Assembly: GCA_904066235.2 (NCBI GenBank)
Contig: CAJFCV020000001.1
Location: 8,928,001 to 8,992,000 of the forward strand
From: Bursaphelenchus xylophilus
Lineage: Eukaryota > Nematoda > Chromadorea > Rhabditida > Aphelenchoididae
DNA: 64,000 bases
Direction: 5' to 3'
Positions 1 to 13,436 of the stretch are shown one piece after another. Position 1 is the stretch's first letter. Each line of letters opens with the position of its first letter. The notes under the pieces were generated by a model. The model saw nothing but the letters and a program-made list of their open reading frames with translations. It did no database searches and was not told the origin of the DNA. Both the position numbers and the translations under genes were made by a program.

Positions 1-435
1 TGGTAGAGCTTTGGAAGTGGGTATTCTGAAATAATAAAGATTTTCATAACGTTTTCATATAGAATCATCTCCGGTGTTCCAAACAAGACAAACTTTGAAA
101 CAAATCGTTAAGAGATAAGTGCATTAACATTACCCTCGATTGAAACAATACTAATTCGTGCAAAAAAAAACATTTCAATCAAAAAGCCCGTATGCCAACA
201 TTTTAGATATACCTAATCCTAAACTCAAGAATAAAAAAGTAAAATGCAACATACGTTCATAGACGGAAGCCTCGGTGATATCACGGACGGCAGCTGCTTC
301 GACGATGTTTCTAACGACGAACTTCTTGATAGCCTTGTCCTTAGGGCAGCAACGGCCACAGTTGGTGCAGCGAATGAAGCAGACGTGTCCGCGTCCCTTC
401 TTGTTACGTCCGTGGTTTCTTCTCTTGGTGGTCAT
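1..435 (-). CDS. rps-26: 40S ribosomal protein eS26, 5' part (3' end outside window)
   Basis: Component of the small ribosomal subunit at the mRNA exit region. Exon 1 (435 to 255) begins [17 protein letters not shown] and contains the cysteine-rich stretch RCTNCGRCC and the conserved [16 protein letters not shown] block of the eS26 family. It ends at a GTATGT donor at 254. Exon 2 starts at 25 after a TTTCAG acceptor and continues in frame as YPLPKLY, matching the family, then leaves the window at base 1. About 45 codons of the family's usual ~115 are missing because of the window edge, not because of damage. A TTTCAG lies 18 nt 5' of the start codon (454-456), a likely spliced-leader acceptor. 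The longer reading frame running to 175 is intron read-through. Very sure of the identity. Confidence 0.96.
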
Positions 436-1077
436 AATGACAGTTCAGGGACCCTGAAAGTAAAACAACTGCAAATCTGAATAGTGGTATTCACAACTTC
501 ACACACGTTCTTCCTCGAAAATAGCGTTGAAACTATAAAAACAAAGCGGTATAAACCCAGGAACGATAATTCCACATACAACAAAATTTTACAACAATAA
601 GATCGTAACTGAAATATACTTTTACATCAAACATCCAAAAAATTTTGCTCTAGACCTCAACGAAGAAAAAGAATTTTCAATACCGTAAGTTTCGTTTCGG
701 GACCTAAACCGCTTGATTGTGGCGTTCCGTCTCAAACAAAAATTAATATTTTTTCTCAACAAAATTGGTACCAATTTTTTTACTACATAAGTCCGCAATT
801 CGTACAAGCAAAAAAATTATTTACCTCATTTTACGGGTATGCTTCCTAGTAGCTTTCGTTTTTTAGTCTGTGAACTAAAATAATAAACACATTCAATAAA
901 TATTTATTCACAGGTTACGAAATGGTCTAAATAAATAGAGTACTCGATGACAAGAATGATAGATGTGTAAATACCTGTTATTAAATAACCAATACGGTGA
1001 GACAAATTAGAGAAAATAAATTAGAAATGATTAGAAAGTATCGGATATTGGGGTAAGGCACGTATAGCGGTAGATGT
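436..1077. promoter_or_regulatory. Gap: rme-8 3' UTR and rps-26 upstream region
   Basis: AT-rich, no coding evidence. The right part must carry the rme-8 3' UTR, since that gene reads leftwards and stops at 1078. The left part is the upstream region of rps-26. Several TTTATT motifs (AATAAA on the minus strand) near 890-910 are candidate polyadenylation signals for rme-8. Confidence 0.5.
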
Positions 1078-4000
1078 TCATGGGTGTTGGGGTGGTGGAG
1101 GAGGGACGGGTGGAGCTTCAAACATTCCATCGGTAAGGTACCCAGCAACGGAGCCGCCTCCGGGTCCTTAAAAAAAGAATTCGTTATGTTGCAAACGGTA
1201 TGGTATGAGTTAAGATAACATTGTCTAATTACTTACCTGCAATGGCTTGAGTTCGTGAAGCTGGTAGAAATAGATCATGGCGTTGGTCTTTATACTGGGT
1301 CCATACAGTCGACTTATTTAATATTTCTTCGATTCTTTCTCCATATTGCAGGTCTCTGCAGATGCTTTTCAATGCATCTACAATCTCGGCCTTGGCTGCT
1401 GACACATTCCCAGTTCCCGTGAGTTCTCCAGATAATACCTTGAGTAAAATGTTGATGATATCGGTTTTCAAAAACTGTTCAGCGAGTTCTGGCTTCGGAT
1501 TCTTGGTGAGGCATTTTAGAGAATGGGCGGCTTCAGACATTAGATCAGGTTGTTTACTCATGCATACTTGTATTCCTTTGATTACCGGCTGAGAAGCCAG
1601 AGAATCGGCACAGTATTGGTTCTCACTCATTTGTTGGAGAATTAGGAGTGCTGATTTGGCGGCATCCGGGTTGGGATTGTGCATAACTCGGCAGAATTGA
1701 GGGAGATATCCTTGTGCTGGTATCTAAAATGATTTCGCTATTAGACATAAAGCTTAACTCCATTCGCAATACTATTTAAACCAAACTAACCTGATCAACG
1801 GTTGTCGGGTGGTTGGTTATCAATGACACCAGAGCTGAAGTTACTGGTTGCAGATTTTCATTCGGTTTTTGCATCAACTCCAAGACCGACTCCATGAGTT
1901 CGGTGGCAAACTGTTTTGGATGTCTGACAATCCAAGACGGGTTCTGGTTGAACAAGCGAATGAATACTCCTCCAACAATTAGTTCTCCTGCAATTGTAGA
2001 CGAATAAGCCGTCGTCTGGTCATTCGTGTTTTGGAGAGTCTGGGACCATTTGGCATTGAGATCTCTGGATTGAGTGGTGAGCAGTTCCTGGAGCGACTGA
2101 CCGACTTGTTGGCGGACGTTGGCTCTGATCGTGTCGTTCCAAATCAATTCCGGGTTCTCGGTGTTCGAATCCAGCATACGAATTCTAAAATCGAATAAGT
2201 ATTCAACTTGATGCTCACTTACGCATTGGCCGGACTGTCCCTTAGAGAATCCGCGAAAATGGGAGGAAGATACTTTATGATAAATCGGCTCCATCTGGGC
2301 CCGCTGAGCTTGTCGGCTTGAAGTTTGGCCAACAACTCTGCTACCAGGAGTCTGTTCTCTTCATTTTGATCTCCTTTTTGTTGCATCAGGATATGTAACA
2401 AGTACAGTAATCCGCCAAATTCAAGAAGATTCTTGACGACAGTTCCGTTGGAGGATAAGGCAATCAATGTTCTCAGGATTCGATCAGCGGCCGAGGGATT
2501 CTTCACCAGCAGCAGTAACAGCAAGGGAAGCTGAACCGTACACGAGATATCATTCACACATTCCTTGTTGTTGGCGGCCTTTGAGATGACACTCAATGCA
2601 AGAATTTGCACATTTTGGAGATGGTTTAGCCGGAGGTAATCAAATATGAGTTGGAAATGCCCAATCAAAAGGATCTCGATACCTAAACCAATAATCAACA
2701 TAGGCCTGATGCATCACAATCGTACCTGCATAGTTGAGTAGGACATTATCCAAAGCTTTCCAGACCATTTCGACTTTCTCACTGAGAGGTATCTGACTGG
2801 CTGATTCTTTGATGTTTATTGGTTCTTCTGGTTCATCTAAGTCAATTAGATTTTCTGGATTAGTAGGCTTCTTTGGTGCACCATTCAAAACAGGCTTCTT
2901 CACTCCCATCAAAGTATCGATATGTCGTTTCAGATACTCGACCAGGTCCACACACACAGATTTTGGATCCTATGAAATAACAGTAAATGTACCAGCTTCC
3001 TCGACTTACATAAAGTTTAAATTCCGGTTGTTCGTTGTAAATTCTGACAAAGATGTCACCAACAATAAGCTCCTTCGCGTACACACTCAGAGTAAACTCG
3101 GCTCCAAAGTCGTTCTCTGGAGAAGTTCTTTTTTTCTCGACAAAATCCATAAGCTCTGCTCTTGTCCCATTGTCCCAGATGATATAAGGATCTTCTACGT
3201 TCGAGTTTAGTACCTTCAGAACCTTATCCATCTCATCGTCCATCATTAATTTACAGACAAACTTGGTGATCAACGCGTTGAGACTGTTCTGCACACCATC
3301 ATTATCGGGCGTATCCTGTCGGAAGCCAGCTAGACAAGCGAGGGCTTCAGCAGAACTTCTGGCAAGTCGATTATGGACCGCTTGTTTGTTGGACTCCTCG
3401 CTGTGTTGAACTCCACCTTCGTCAAGAGTGTAATCGAATCGGAACAAATGAGGTAGCAGGTGCCAGATAACACCAGCTTGGTAAAGGAAGGTCTGGAGAA
3501 GGGTGGAGACCGAGAAGGAACAAACACATTCCGCGGCAGCAACAGCAAGGTTTGGAAGATGCTTAAAAATAATATCATCAGAAAAGGTTGAAGTCATAAC
3601 CAACATAATTGCGTAATACCTACCTCGAATTTGAGTAAATGACATAACAATCCGAAGATCTGCTTCATTTCACTGATCTTTTCGCGACATTGCTCGAACT
3701 CAGCTGCCACAGCAAAGCAGTTGCAGACATGACGACACACTTGAACGGGCATATCCGTTTCCTTGGAGCCTTTGGAAATCATTGGGACACATCTCTCAAA
3801 CGTCTTATACAACGCTTCCAGACCCGTTTCCCTCCGTAGTTGTTCGGCATTCAACGCGGAGCTCTTTAATGTCCAATAACATAGTTCCACAGCCGCACTC
3901 AACAGATTTCCAGAATGCAATTTATCCGATGAAAAGAGAGCAGCATCCGAAGCCTCCAGGTTGATGGTTCTGATGAGATGAGTGTAACCGGCGTACTTGT

Positions 4001-7000
4001 ATGGTGCAAGTGTCTCCAGGTGTCGTGAGTAAATGATGGACTGTGTTTTGAGACAAATGGCGATTCTGTTCACGTCCGGATCGGATTGGTTCTTGTTTCG
4101 AATCAAAGCCGACGTCAAAAATTCATAGGCAAAATTAATTTTTTCGAACTTCTCGCGGCCTTCCGGGTTCTTGTCTGGATGGTATTTCTGGGCGAGTTTA
4201 AAGTAAGCTCTTCGTACTGTTGAAGTGTCTTGCCAATTTTCGTCCTTTGGGTTGAGTTCCAGCTCTTTGCAAGCCTCTTCAATGGACATTGAGGACGGTT
4301 TCTTTTCAATTTCTTCTTGCCAGGCAGCCAAACAACATCGTAGGAATGGAACGGGTTCTCTGATCTCCCAATTGGGGAACCTCTGTTCATCGCAAAGATG
4401 CCTGAGGTAGTAATAATGGCAGAACAATTCCTCATCAAGTTGGGGATATTCGATTGGTGGGATCGGGCAATATTTGTACAGAGACTTTATGTTAGATGTG
4501 AGGCGACAAGAGAAGTCGGATATATGGATGGCAATCTTACTGATCATGTGGCTTCTCATCTCCGTGTTCCAGATAATCTCCGGGTTCTCAAATTCTCCCA
4601 GAAAAACCTCCGCATATCTCTCTGGACCATAGGCCTCAAGATAATAGATCGTAGCCTCAGGCAAAATTGGAGAGAGCACACTGTGAGAAATTATTTCGGA
4701 TTTGGCCTGAAATCGACAAATAAGAAAAGCCATAGAAATATACCGGTATTACATAAAACTAGAGAAACATACCAAAGTCGACCTGAATGCCTGCTTCAGA
4801 TGGGTATAATGCAATAATCTGGCCACCGGAAGAACGTTAGACCCGTTGTACATAAGAATGAAAAAGTAAATTCCACTGAGATAAAGCCGGGATATGTTGG
4901 GATTGTCCATCATTACATCTAGTACCAGAGTTGAAACCCGTTGAACAATGGCTGGGTCATATGTGAGGAGAAGTTGGACCAATTGGTAGAGAATGACTGG
5001 CTCGGAAATAATCTTCTTGACCTTGGGCATGGGTCGGACGATGGCATTGGATTCATCCCGGGATGGGAAGAAAGCGCACATCTGATTGAGAACATCAAGG
5101 CAGAGAACGGCCAGTTCTGTGAGGTTGTACAAGGGAGCACAATTGGAAGCTTGCCCAGCCGATTGGTTGGGCTCCTTTGCACAAACAGTCCACCGGAATT
5201 GGGGGACAGAAGACAGGTTCATCCACACTTCCAATCCCTCCGCCCAGACCTGGGTTTTTTCGAATATATCCCCATTTTTGTACAATTCTTTCATCTAAAT
5301 TACAAGATACCTAAAGAACAATCAGAACAAACCTTTTTGAAGCAGAACGGCCCTTGAATGGCATTGTTCTTGTCCACATACTTCCATTCTTCTGATTCGC
5401 TTTCAGATGTGTTCTCGCCACCTTGGATCTCATTGGTCTACAAAATACTTCGATGCATTCAGTATCAACCCTACCTGACTATGGATCTTAGCTCTGTTCA
5501 CATGCAGGTGGGCCAACATTGAAAGATCAACCAGGATGGGCACGAGCCCTTCACTAATCAGATCTCGGACATTCTTCTTGTCAAGGACAAGTTTACTAAT
5601 CAAGAACAACTGAAACAATTGCATATTACCATCAATGAAATAAAGTAACAATTATCAAGGAAGCCACTTACAAAGTGATCCCTTTCAACAACATTAACAC
5701 ATCTAGACAGCATCTGGACAATAAATTTAGAGTCTCCAAAAGGGCCAATGGTCATAACATGCCGTTCATAAGCAATGCCCATCGCTCGCAGACACAAACA
5801 TTTCATATCAGTTCTGTTTGACAATAAGAATCGATGATACACAGTGTTGAAGAAGTGCTGAGGGTCATGAATTGGGGTAGCTGAAGCGGAATCTTCACCA
5901 AGAAGTACTCTAAGATAGTAATCGCCAATTCTGATCTCATCATGCAGAGATGGGTAGTCCACCTAAAATCTCGGAGTTCATCTCCAATTATCAAATATGC
6001 ACAAAATTTATAATCTAAACTCACAAAGAATTCAGTGTGGTTCCAGGAGACAAGCGTGTGTTCCTTTTCGACCAATTCCAACTCCGCCTGAAGTTGTCTC
6101 ATTTCATCGACAATCGCCTTTTTGAATTCTTCCCGAGTTTTCTCATTCCAAATCAAATCAGCTTGACTATGATCTTTGTTGAATTGATAGGCAAACATCT
6201 TCCAATTGGCCGTCGCTCTGACATGTCGTTTCCTTTGCCGCAACACAACTTGTCGAGCTGATCTGTCCGGTTCTCTTCTGTTAAATCCAATCTTCTGTTC
6301 AATATTCCAATGTCGGAAGAGGGTTTCAATCCTAGCTTCCATGGTGTATTGCATGCTTTTTAATTGAGCTTGTAGAGCGGACTGTTGGCTCTCTTGTTGT
6401 GCTGCTTCAAGATTGTTTCTGATCAGAAGGAGATCCTTTTCCGAGACTGGCGGTTTGTCTGGCGATTCAAAGTAATCCAAGAGACCTCGAGGCTAAAGCA
6501 ATGTGTAATTAAACTTTATACCTCAATATCCCACTTCGAGATTGTACAAAATCTTACCAAGCATCTCTTCAAAAGCTCCATAGCGGCCGAATTTTCAGCG
6601 ATCCAAAGGGAAATCAGATGTCCAGAGAGTTGTTTATTGGTTAACACCCTTAGATCCTTTCCCGATGACAACAATGCCAATTCCAGATGCTTGAGAAAAG
6701 CTCCTTCCGTTAGCGATAAAGCCTGCATTTGTTTCGAGATGTCGCGATTACTCTCTTCGATAATGGCTCGCATTACAAGCCCGGCTCCTTTTACAATTGT
6801 AAGACATGAGTTGTGGAAGAGACGGTAGAAAGATCGTCCTCTGACCGCCACCAATTCGATTATCATGTCGAAAATTTCTCCCGTAGTAGTTTCTGAATAT
6901 GGTGAGCATACTGTATAAGTGAGGAAGTCAAGCATTGCCGCGATAACCAGCGCTCCAGTTCCGCGACTCTAAAAAATATGATGAAAATATGAAATAAATA

Positions 7001-8987
7001 CTTCAAAATAACCCTAATCAGGGACACTTACCACATGATGAACAATCAAGTCAAGAAGATGCTCAACAAACGCCTTAGTCGACAAAAGAGATTGCTTGTT
7101 CAGTTGCTCCAACTTTAGTTCATAGTTTGGATGCATGGGTTGCATCAGGGAACATAACATCTCAACTGTTGCGTAATCAATCGCCTCACTTTTTCTGGCC
7201 AATGCATTGACGACAAGATTTCCAAGCTTTTCACGGATGCTGAAAACAAATATAAAACCATCATCGCACAAAAATTATTTACCCATTGACGGCAGTGAAT
7301 GCCTGGAATCCCACTTTTGATGCAAAAAGTCGATGTAAACAAGCCATCTGAGCTTCACATTTTAGTAAAGACATCGGTTCATCAGGAGGATAACTCTCCG
7401 CCAACACTGCTTCCAGGCAATTTACTATGTTTCTGCTCTTGTTATTATCCGAGAAGAAGCTATCTTTGGGTTGAGAATAAGTGAGACCGTTGTAGGGAAT
7501 GTTGGCGTTAAAGCGACGGATCATGTCGGATCTTCGTAAACCCGGTGGGACATCCACAATGTGTTTCAGAAGTTGGGCTTCGCCATCTTCGTCAAGCAGT
7601 TGTTTGAATGGGAGTAACCGAAGATCTCTTTCGTATCTTCGGGAAGAAATAAATATCTGATAATTGCCAGAAGCTCGGGATCCATCAATAAGCGTGGATA
7701 ATATTTGATCCCTAAAGATGTAATACAACAATAGAACAAATATCCTACCGTTCTTTTGAAGAGTATGTCCGCTGATCACCGTTTTCATATTCCACTCTGA
7801 ATGTTTGAGGATCATTGGGATCTCGGAACAAACAGATTATCTAAAACACAACAGTCATATTGAAAAATTAACTTACAGATTTCAAAAAGCGGGCACATAC
7901 AACTCCGTACGTTCGCTGATCTCTCTCTACGAGACAAGTCTCTGATAAGCATAACAATCTTCTGGTCGGTTCTTCACTTCGAGGACTGTATTTTCGAACT
8001 TCGAATTCAACATAAGACGTGATCTGTTCATCCTTACTAACAAAAAATTATAAAATATACAAAGTTAATAGCTTACCTGCACAATCCCAATCTTGTTGCC
8101 ATAAAATCTTCAAAACAAAGATGATCCTTGGCCACGTTAACAAGGACTCCCATACATTCCAACGCCAATTGTCTCAACTCCTTGATGATTTCTTCAGACT
8201 CTTGTGAAGCAAACAAATGCCTTCTATGCTGATCCCCAATCTCAATAACAAATCCTCCAGGGCAATCCGAGACTCGATAAATGTGTTTTATGTGGTTATA
8301 TTGGTAAACTTTGACACTAACACCTTTTTCATTTACTTGATTTATTCCGTTTGGGCCGAGATCGATGACCACTGACTGTCTCTCATTAGCCCAGCCATAC
8401 TTGTAACCATTAAACCTCTAAAATAGCAATATCTCTTTAAAGACTTTACACTATCATAACTTCCCATTAATTCAATAAACCAATTAATTTTATTTGATTT
8501 ATGAACGACTCACCCTTCTTCCAATGGGTTTCTCGCCGAACTTATCCTGGAATAACAGGGTTTGGGCGAGAATTTCCTCGGTGAACTCGGAAGAAAACCT
8601 CATATTGTCGCTCTTGCCCTTCTTCCTAACCAAAATGATGAATTCATCACCACGAGAATCACTGCTGGGACTGCGCTGTCCGGGTCGGATCGAAATAAAC
8701 TCATTGTACATCCACTGCAACATAAAACTTAATACATGATAGCAACCAGCTTTTTTCTAAACACAAAACAATCAATAGAAAAACAAACTTGATTAGTAAT
8801 CTCCAACTTGTCAGGATTGTAAGTGGTAACGGCATGAGTTCCGACAGAAAAGATACGGCGGTATCTGAAAGAATTTAATGCATCTAGCTGGAAAGGTAAC
8901 ATAATCAAACACTTACTTTCCTTTCCACGAATGCTTGGTAACCAAGAAACAGCTAAGATCTCGATTCTCTTTACAAAACGAAGTCAT
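1078..8987 (-). CDS. rme-8: RME-8/DNAJC13 endosomal J-domain protein
   Basis: Large endosome-associated co-chaperone that recruits Hsc70 to control clathrin dynamics and recycling with the SNX1/retromer machinery (family knowledge). The start MTSFCKENRDLSCFLV at 8987 matches the family N-terminus. About 18 or more exons with short introns encode roughly 2,250 residues, close to the ~2,280 of C. elegans RME-8. The J domain lies at about 4290-4117 and contains the HPD tripeptide in YHPDKNPEG. The four family-specific IWN repeats are all visible: LIWNEKTREEF near 6150, IIWNTEMRSHM near 4570, IIWDNGTRAEL near 3180 (D for N) and LIWNDTIRANV near 2150. A GYF_2-like segment (ELYKNGDIF) lies near 5290. 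The last exon (about 1170 to 1078) ends in a proline-rich tail after VAGYLTDGMFEAPP, as in homologues. Not every exon border was fixed. Confidence 0.96.
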
Positions 8988-9518
8988 TGCTGCTCTTTAC
9001 CCAAACATAACTGAAATTGTATATTTATCCAAAAAAAGGAGAAAACGCGGTCCGAAAAAAGAGACACAAAGCCCACGAGAAGGCCACAAAAACACCACAT
9101 TGTTGTAGATCGAAAACTTTTCCACCATTTTTGATCCAATTTCGCCTTTCCTCGCGGATTCACTCGCTCACTTCCAAAAAACCGGTGAAAATTTTTTGTT
9201 TAGCTGCGCCCATCATTGGGCGGGATGACGGCGACATTTTGTACGAGCATACTCAAAGTAAGACACAATGTAAAACGGCGGGTGCCATGTTACACGAGGA
9301 GTGAAAAAACGGTTTTTTGGGAATTGTTACTTTTAGGAAAAAAGTACTTTAGAGAAACTATAAATGTTCAGTATAAAAAACTTCATGCCCATCGGATAGA
9401 GCATGAAAAAAAGCTAAAATTTTGTTGACTAAAAAGTTAGGACCGTTGGTTTCAAAAAAAACTTATAAATTACCTTAGCCCAGGGGAAACGATAAAAACG
9501 CTTAAAGAAGTCAAGTCT
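8988..9518. promoter_or_regulatory. Gap between rme-8 and UGT: promoter of rme-8, 3' UTR of UGT
   Basis: Holds the upstream region of rme-8 (reads left from 8987) and the 3' UTR of the UGT gene (stops at 9519). Short A-rich and purine-rich tracts are present. I see no gene; the open frames here are short and A/K-rich. Confidence 0.45.
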
Positions 9519-12500
9519 TTATTTTGTCACCATAAACAACAACGAAAATACTATCACAGAGTAAATGATGACATCTTGTATCCCAAAGTATTTGCAACGG
9601 CTGATATATTCGTTCCTAATGTAGTATTTCCTCATGCTAAGAACACTCCCATGTCTCGTTCCCCATTTGATCCAGAACTCGGGCTGGTCTCCATTATGAC
9701 TTTGATGATCTTTCACCATTTTCTTCAATTTCTCAGCTCTCTTTTTATAAGTCACCAAATTCTTCTCAAACTCCTGAAGTGTAATCGTCAGCGTATCGTC
9801 CCAAACATTGATCATTCTGACAATCTTCGCTGTCCGCAGCAACTCAAGGGCTTTCAGATTGCTATTCTGATCTCCTTGAAGGGGGATTCCAATCAAAGGA
9901 AGGGCTGAATGAACGGCTTCATTTAATGTGTTGATTCCACCATGGATAATAACATATTGGATATTTGGATGGGCTGAAATTGGCCAAACGTTGGTAGAAA
10001 ATGCAGTGAAAGCTCAACTGTGATGCGTTCATTGATCACCGATATTTATATTACTATGCACATGGCAGTACTTACAAAATAACTTGTTCAAAGGAACCCA
10101 ATCAACAAAATACACATTGCTGGGTATCTTCACGTCCTGATCTATATTCAATTTCCCATTCACTTGCCAGATTACGTTGAATCTATAAAAGCACAAATCA
10201 AATCCCCAAACTGTTCAACGCAAACTCCGAAAAATACTACCTGCTCTGACTGAAGGCTTTCAAAAATTGTTTCAACAGATTTCGAGGGAGATATTCGACC
10301 TGAAACCACTCGGATTACTTCATATTACTCACAATGCGATTACAGACAACGCTCCTCAATCTGACATTGCTCTTGACGGGGCTGTTAATTTGTGTGTACG
10401 TAACTCGTACTAAACGGAGACTTGTTGAATACAAAACTCTTGATACCTTTATCAACTCGTCTTACTTTGCTGAAGCCTACATGAGTCAGAAGAGAATGAG
10501 CAATATGAAATACATAATGCATCAGAATAAAGATGTAAGTTTGGTTATTCAAAGTCATCACAAACATCGTTTACTTTAGCCATTGCCTACACAGAGTGCT
10601 TTTGGAATTCACAACTCTTCGGAAATTTGCAGTAAGGCCGATAAAGGTGAATGTGCGCCGGAATATATAAAGTTGGAGACCAGGATACGAGTAGGTTACC
10701 GCCATCCTAATAACATGTTATCCTACAGTATACCAGCAAGTACAATATTGCTGCGTGCATTATCCAAAAGAGCATGTCAACGGTGCTGCAAGGGGTAATT
10801 TGTTATCTTCGAAACGAGAAAGCCTTCGAACGGCAGAAACGACATATCAATGAACTGAGTAGAGATAGGTATGTTCTGATCATGAAACTTGATGACATAT
10901 AATAGCGTATCTTTAGGTTTTGCTTGCATAAAAACGAGGCCAACAGTATGTCAAAGGCGATAGAAGGGATTATCCACGAATCTAGGGTCAATAAAAGAGT
11001 GGCCAAAAAGATTAGAAAGAAGACGAAAAAGATCGTTGTGGTCAGAGAACCCATTGAAAGATTCCTCTCCGGATTTGTAGACAAATGTATTCGGTATGAC
11101 TCACGCCTTATATCGACACATTTGTGGTCGTTTTGTTTCTGATAATGTCGATCCCAATTCTTTTTTAGAAAACCATTTGCCAAGGATTACTGTAACGGAT
11201 GTAAGGCCAATATGACTTGTTTTATCCTAGCCGAATACGATCGTATGTTGGCTCAATCTCGATTGAAACGATTGGAGCGATCTTTTGAAGACCGTCATTT
11301 CTTTCCTCAAACCTGGCGCTGTGACTTTGATAAACATCCAATTGGAACATACGAGAAGATACGGTACACAACGGAGAGCCATGAACTATTCAAAAGGTTC
11401 AAGAATGTTTTAAATAATGTCCCAGAGAAATCTCTGTCGTTTATACAAAAGGAATTGGAACTGCCTACAGTGCATACGACAAGAGAATCAGAAGCAAGGG
11501 CATACTTGGAGAAGAGACTTCTCGGATCGCCGTTTTTGATGGAATACGTTGTAAGAATGTTTTACCATGACTTCATCAATCTGGGATACAGGCTGCCTTA
11601 CTTTGAGTTCAAGGAAAAAAAGAAGACATGATGACATACTTCTGTTTGTTGTTGTAATAAGAAGAGTTATAACTAAACTTACATTAGACAGGCTGCCAAA
11701 GGTAACCAAAATGAACTTCTTTGAGAGAGATCTGTATAACGCACGCGGCAGCTCGGTGTCGTTAGTGGTGTGAATGTCTGATCTTACAATAATTCAATCA
11801 GTATAATTGTAAGTGGTCCTATTAGACTTACTTCGAACATGTTGAACACCCAAAATGCTTGATTCTATTGTTCCATGGTCGGACTGGCTCTAACAAAAAT
11901 TCAGATCTCACAGTATACAGCAGATGACTTCCTTCGTGGTCGAAGAGACCAGCCTAAAATCGTCTCTCCATTAAGTAGGCCTTACTGTAAAATCGGAATT
12001 TCTAAAGTCGATCCAAACAATAATGGACTGAAACAATCTGACAAATTGGATAAAAACAAAGGCGATTGTGTTTTTAAGCCTTTCAGAAAAGTTCATCTTT
12101 AGATGAGAGAACGTAGTTCCTGTAGTTGGGACATAAGATGGGTAAGATGGGACATTCATTGAGGTCAAATACCCATCAGAAACCGGCCAATTTGAATATT
12201 GAATAACTGAAGGCGACAGACTCGAAGATAAAATTGTCAGGCACCCCTAAAAAGACAAGATTGTTGATTTACCTATTTTACCTGTACAAAATGGTCTATC
12301 ACAAGCACATCAAACTTTGACTCTTTCAGCAATTTGTACTGTTCGGACTTCATAAATTGAAGACAGTGTTTGCGATGGGACATAATGATATTGTAAAACA
12401 ATACCATCCCCCGAAAATCAGTCGGCCTCTCGGGTTCAAAAGGCACATTTCCAGACCAGACCAGTGGTCCACCATAAGAATGGAGCAGCTGATTGTCATT

Positions 12501-12794
12501 TTTCCTAAGATCAACTAGAGAATCTTGAGAACTCTCGTTTTGGTTAGAGACAGATTGATTTTTATGTCGCGCAGATAGCTGGTTCGACGAGAATATAAAC
12601 TTCACCCAATTATCCGGAAGTTCTACAGTCTTCCCAAAGTCAAAAACCTTGACTTGGATCCAGGTGACATTCCACTCGTCATCAGTAACAAGAGAGCTCA
12701 ACGTTTTGTCATGGGAATAACATCCACTTGAAGCTACTAGTCCCAAAGTAATAGCGTGAGCAAAAGGCAGCATAATGACCGACAGAAACCTCAT
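9519..12794 (-). CDS. UDP-glucuronosyltransferase (UGT), seven exons, hosts a nested gene
   Basis: Membrane-bound ER enzyme transferring a sugar from UDP-sugar to small lipophilic compounds. Exons by hand: 12794-12282, 12246-11986, 11889-11832, 11777-11683, 10299-10241, 10182-10076, 9973-9519. They join in frame to 515 residues, the usual UGT length. Family marks in order: hydrophobic signal start (MRFLSVIMLPFAHAITLG), SYVPTTGTTFSHLKMNF, the strand FILVTFGSLSN, VYFVDWVPLNKL, the donor-binding signature region with IIHGGINTLNEAVHSALP followed by PLQGDQ, and a C-terminal membrane helix (DVIIYSVIVFSLLFMV) with a short basic tail. Intron 1 is only 35 nt. Intron 4 (11682-10300) contains the complete opposite-strand sulfotransferase gene. 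The substrate cannot be told from sequence. Confidence 0.93.
10334..11631 (+). CDS. Sulfotransferase of the carbohydrate sulfotransferase (Sulfotransfer_2-like) family, nested in a UGT intron
   Basis: Likely Golgi type II membrane sulfotransferase using PAPS; acceptor unknown. Exons 10334-10534, 10580-10690, 10729-10868, 10917-11093, 11169-11631 join in frame to 363 residues. An N-terminal membrane anchor (LNLTLLLTGLLICVYV) is followed by a stem. The 5'-phosphosulfate-binding region is KYNIAACIIQKSMSTVLQ (KSMST is the loop), and the 3'-phosphate-binding region is VVVREPIERFLSGFVDKC. Further family-typical segments are CNGCKANMTC and HFFPQTWRCDF, then a C-terminal helix (LMEYVVRMFYHDFINLGY). 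The architecture matches an expanded nematode sulfotransferase family. The gene starts 34 nt after one end and stops 51 nt before the other end of UGT intron 4, so the intron is essentially this gene. Its second intron is 38 nt. Confidence 0.88.
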
Positions 12795-13002
12795 GGTCGT
12801 CGCTATTTGACATCACAATGACCGACTTCGAGGCTTGTTGTCCATTCTCTGAACCGTATCCCGAATAAAAAGATTATACTTTTTGCAAGAGCATTTCAAT
12901 GTCAATGTAAAAGAACTTGCATCTTAGTGTGGAAACTATATTTAATCGAGTGCATAATCAGAGTTATTCTTCCCAGAGATTTAGCGAGGTAAACGTGCAT
13001 TT
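12795..13002. promoter_or_regulatory. Upstream region of the UGT gene
   Basis: About 200 bp between the UGT start and the left end of the palindrome. It is the only unique proximal promoter the UGT gene has before the repeat element begins. No distinct motif recognised. Confidence 0.35.
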
Positions 13003-13436
13003 TAAAACACGATTTCTGAGTCAGTGAATCAGCCGCCAGTTAGGCCTGGACATAGGAAAAAATCGATTTTGAGTTTTTGATTTTAAAATGACCGCAGGCA
13101 TCCAGTAAACATACTCCTGAAATATTTTTGCCTAATTCTTTCATTAACCTACTGTAATTTACAATTTAATGTTTTTACAGTAATCGACCATTACAGCACG
13201 ACTACTCACTAGAAATGGCTGAAATTGGGAATACTGATGTTTTCGGGTATGCTCGTCATTGTGAATCCAGAATTTCGGCGGTCGGGTTACTGTAACATAC
13301 CGCAATGTGGTTTCGGCCGAACAAAATCGGCCATAAAAAATTTGTTTCTGAAATGCCGCAGCTGATTTTTACATATGTTAATCAGCGTAAAATTCTGCCC
13401 TAAAAACATTAAAAAAAAGTGTAAAAAGTCATCACC

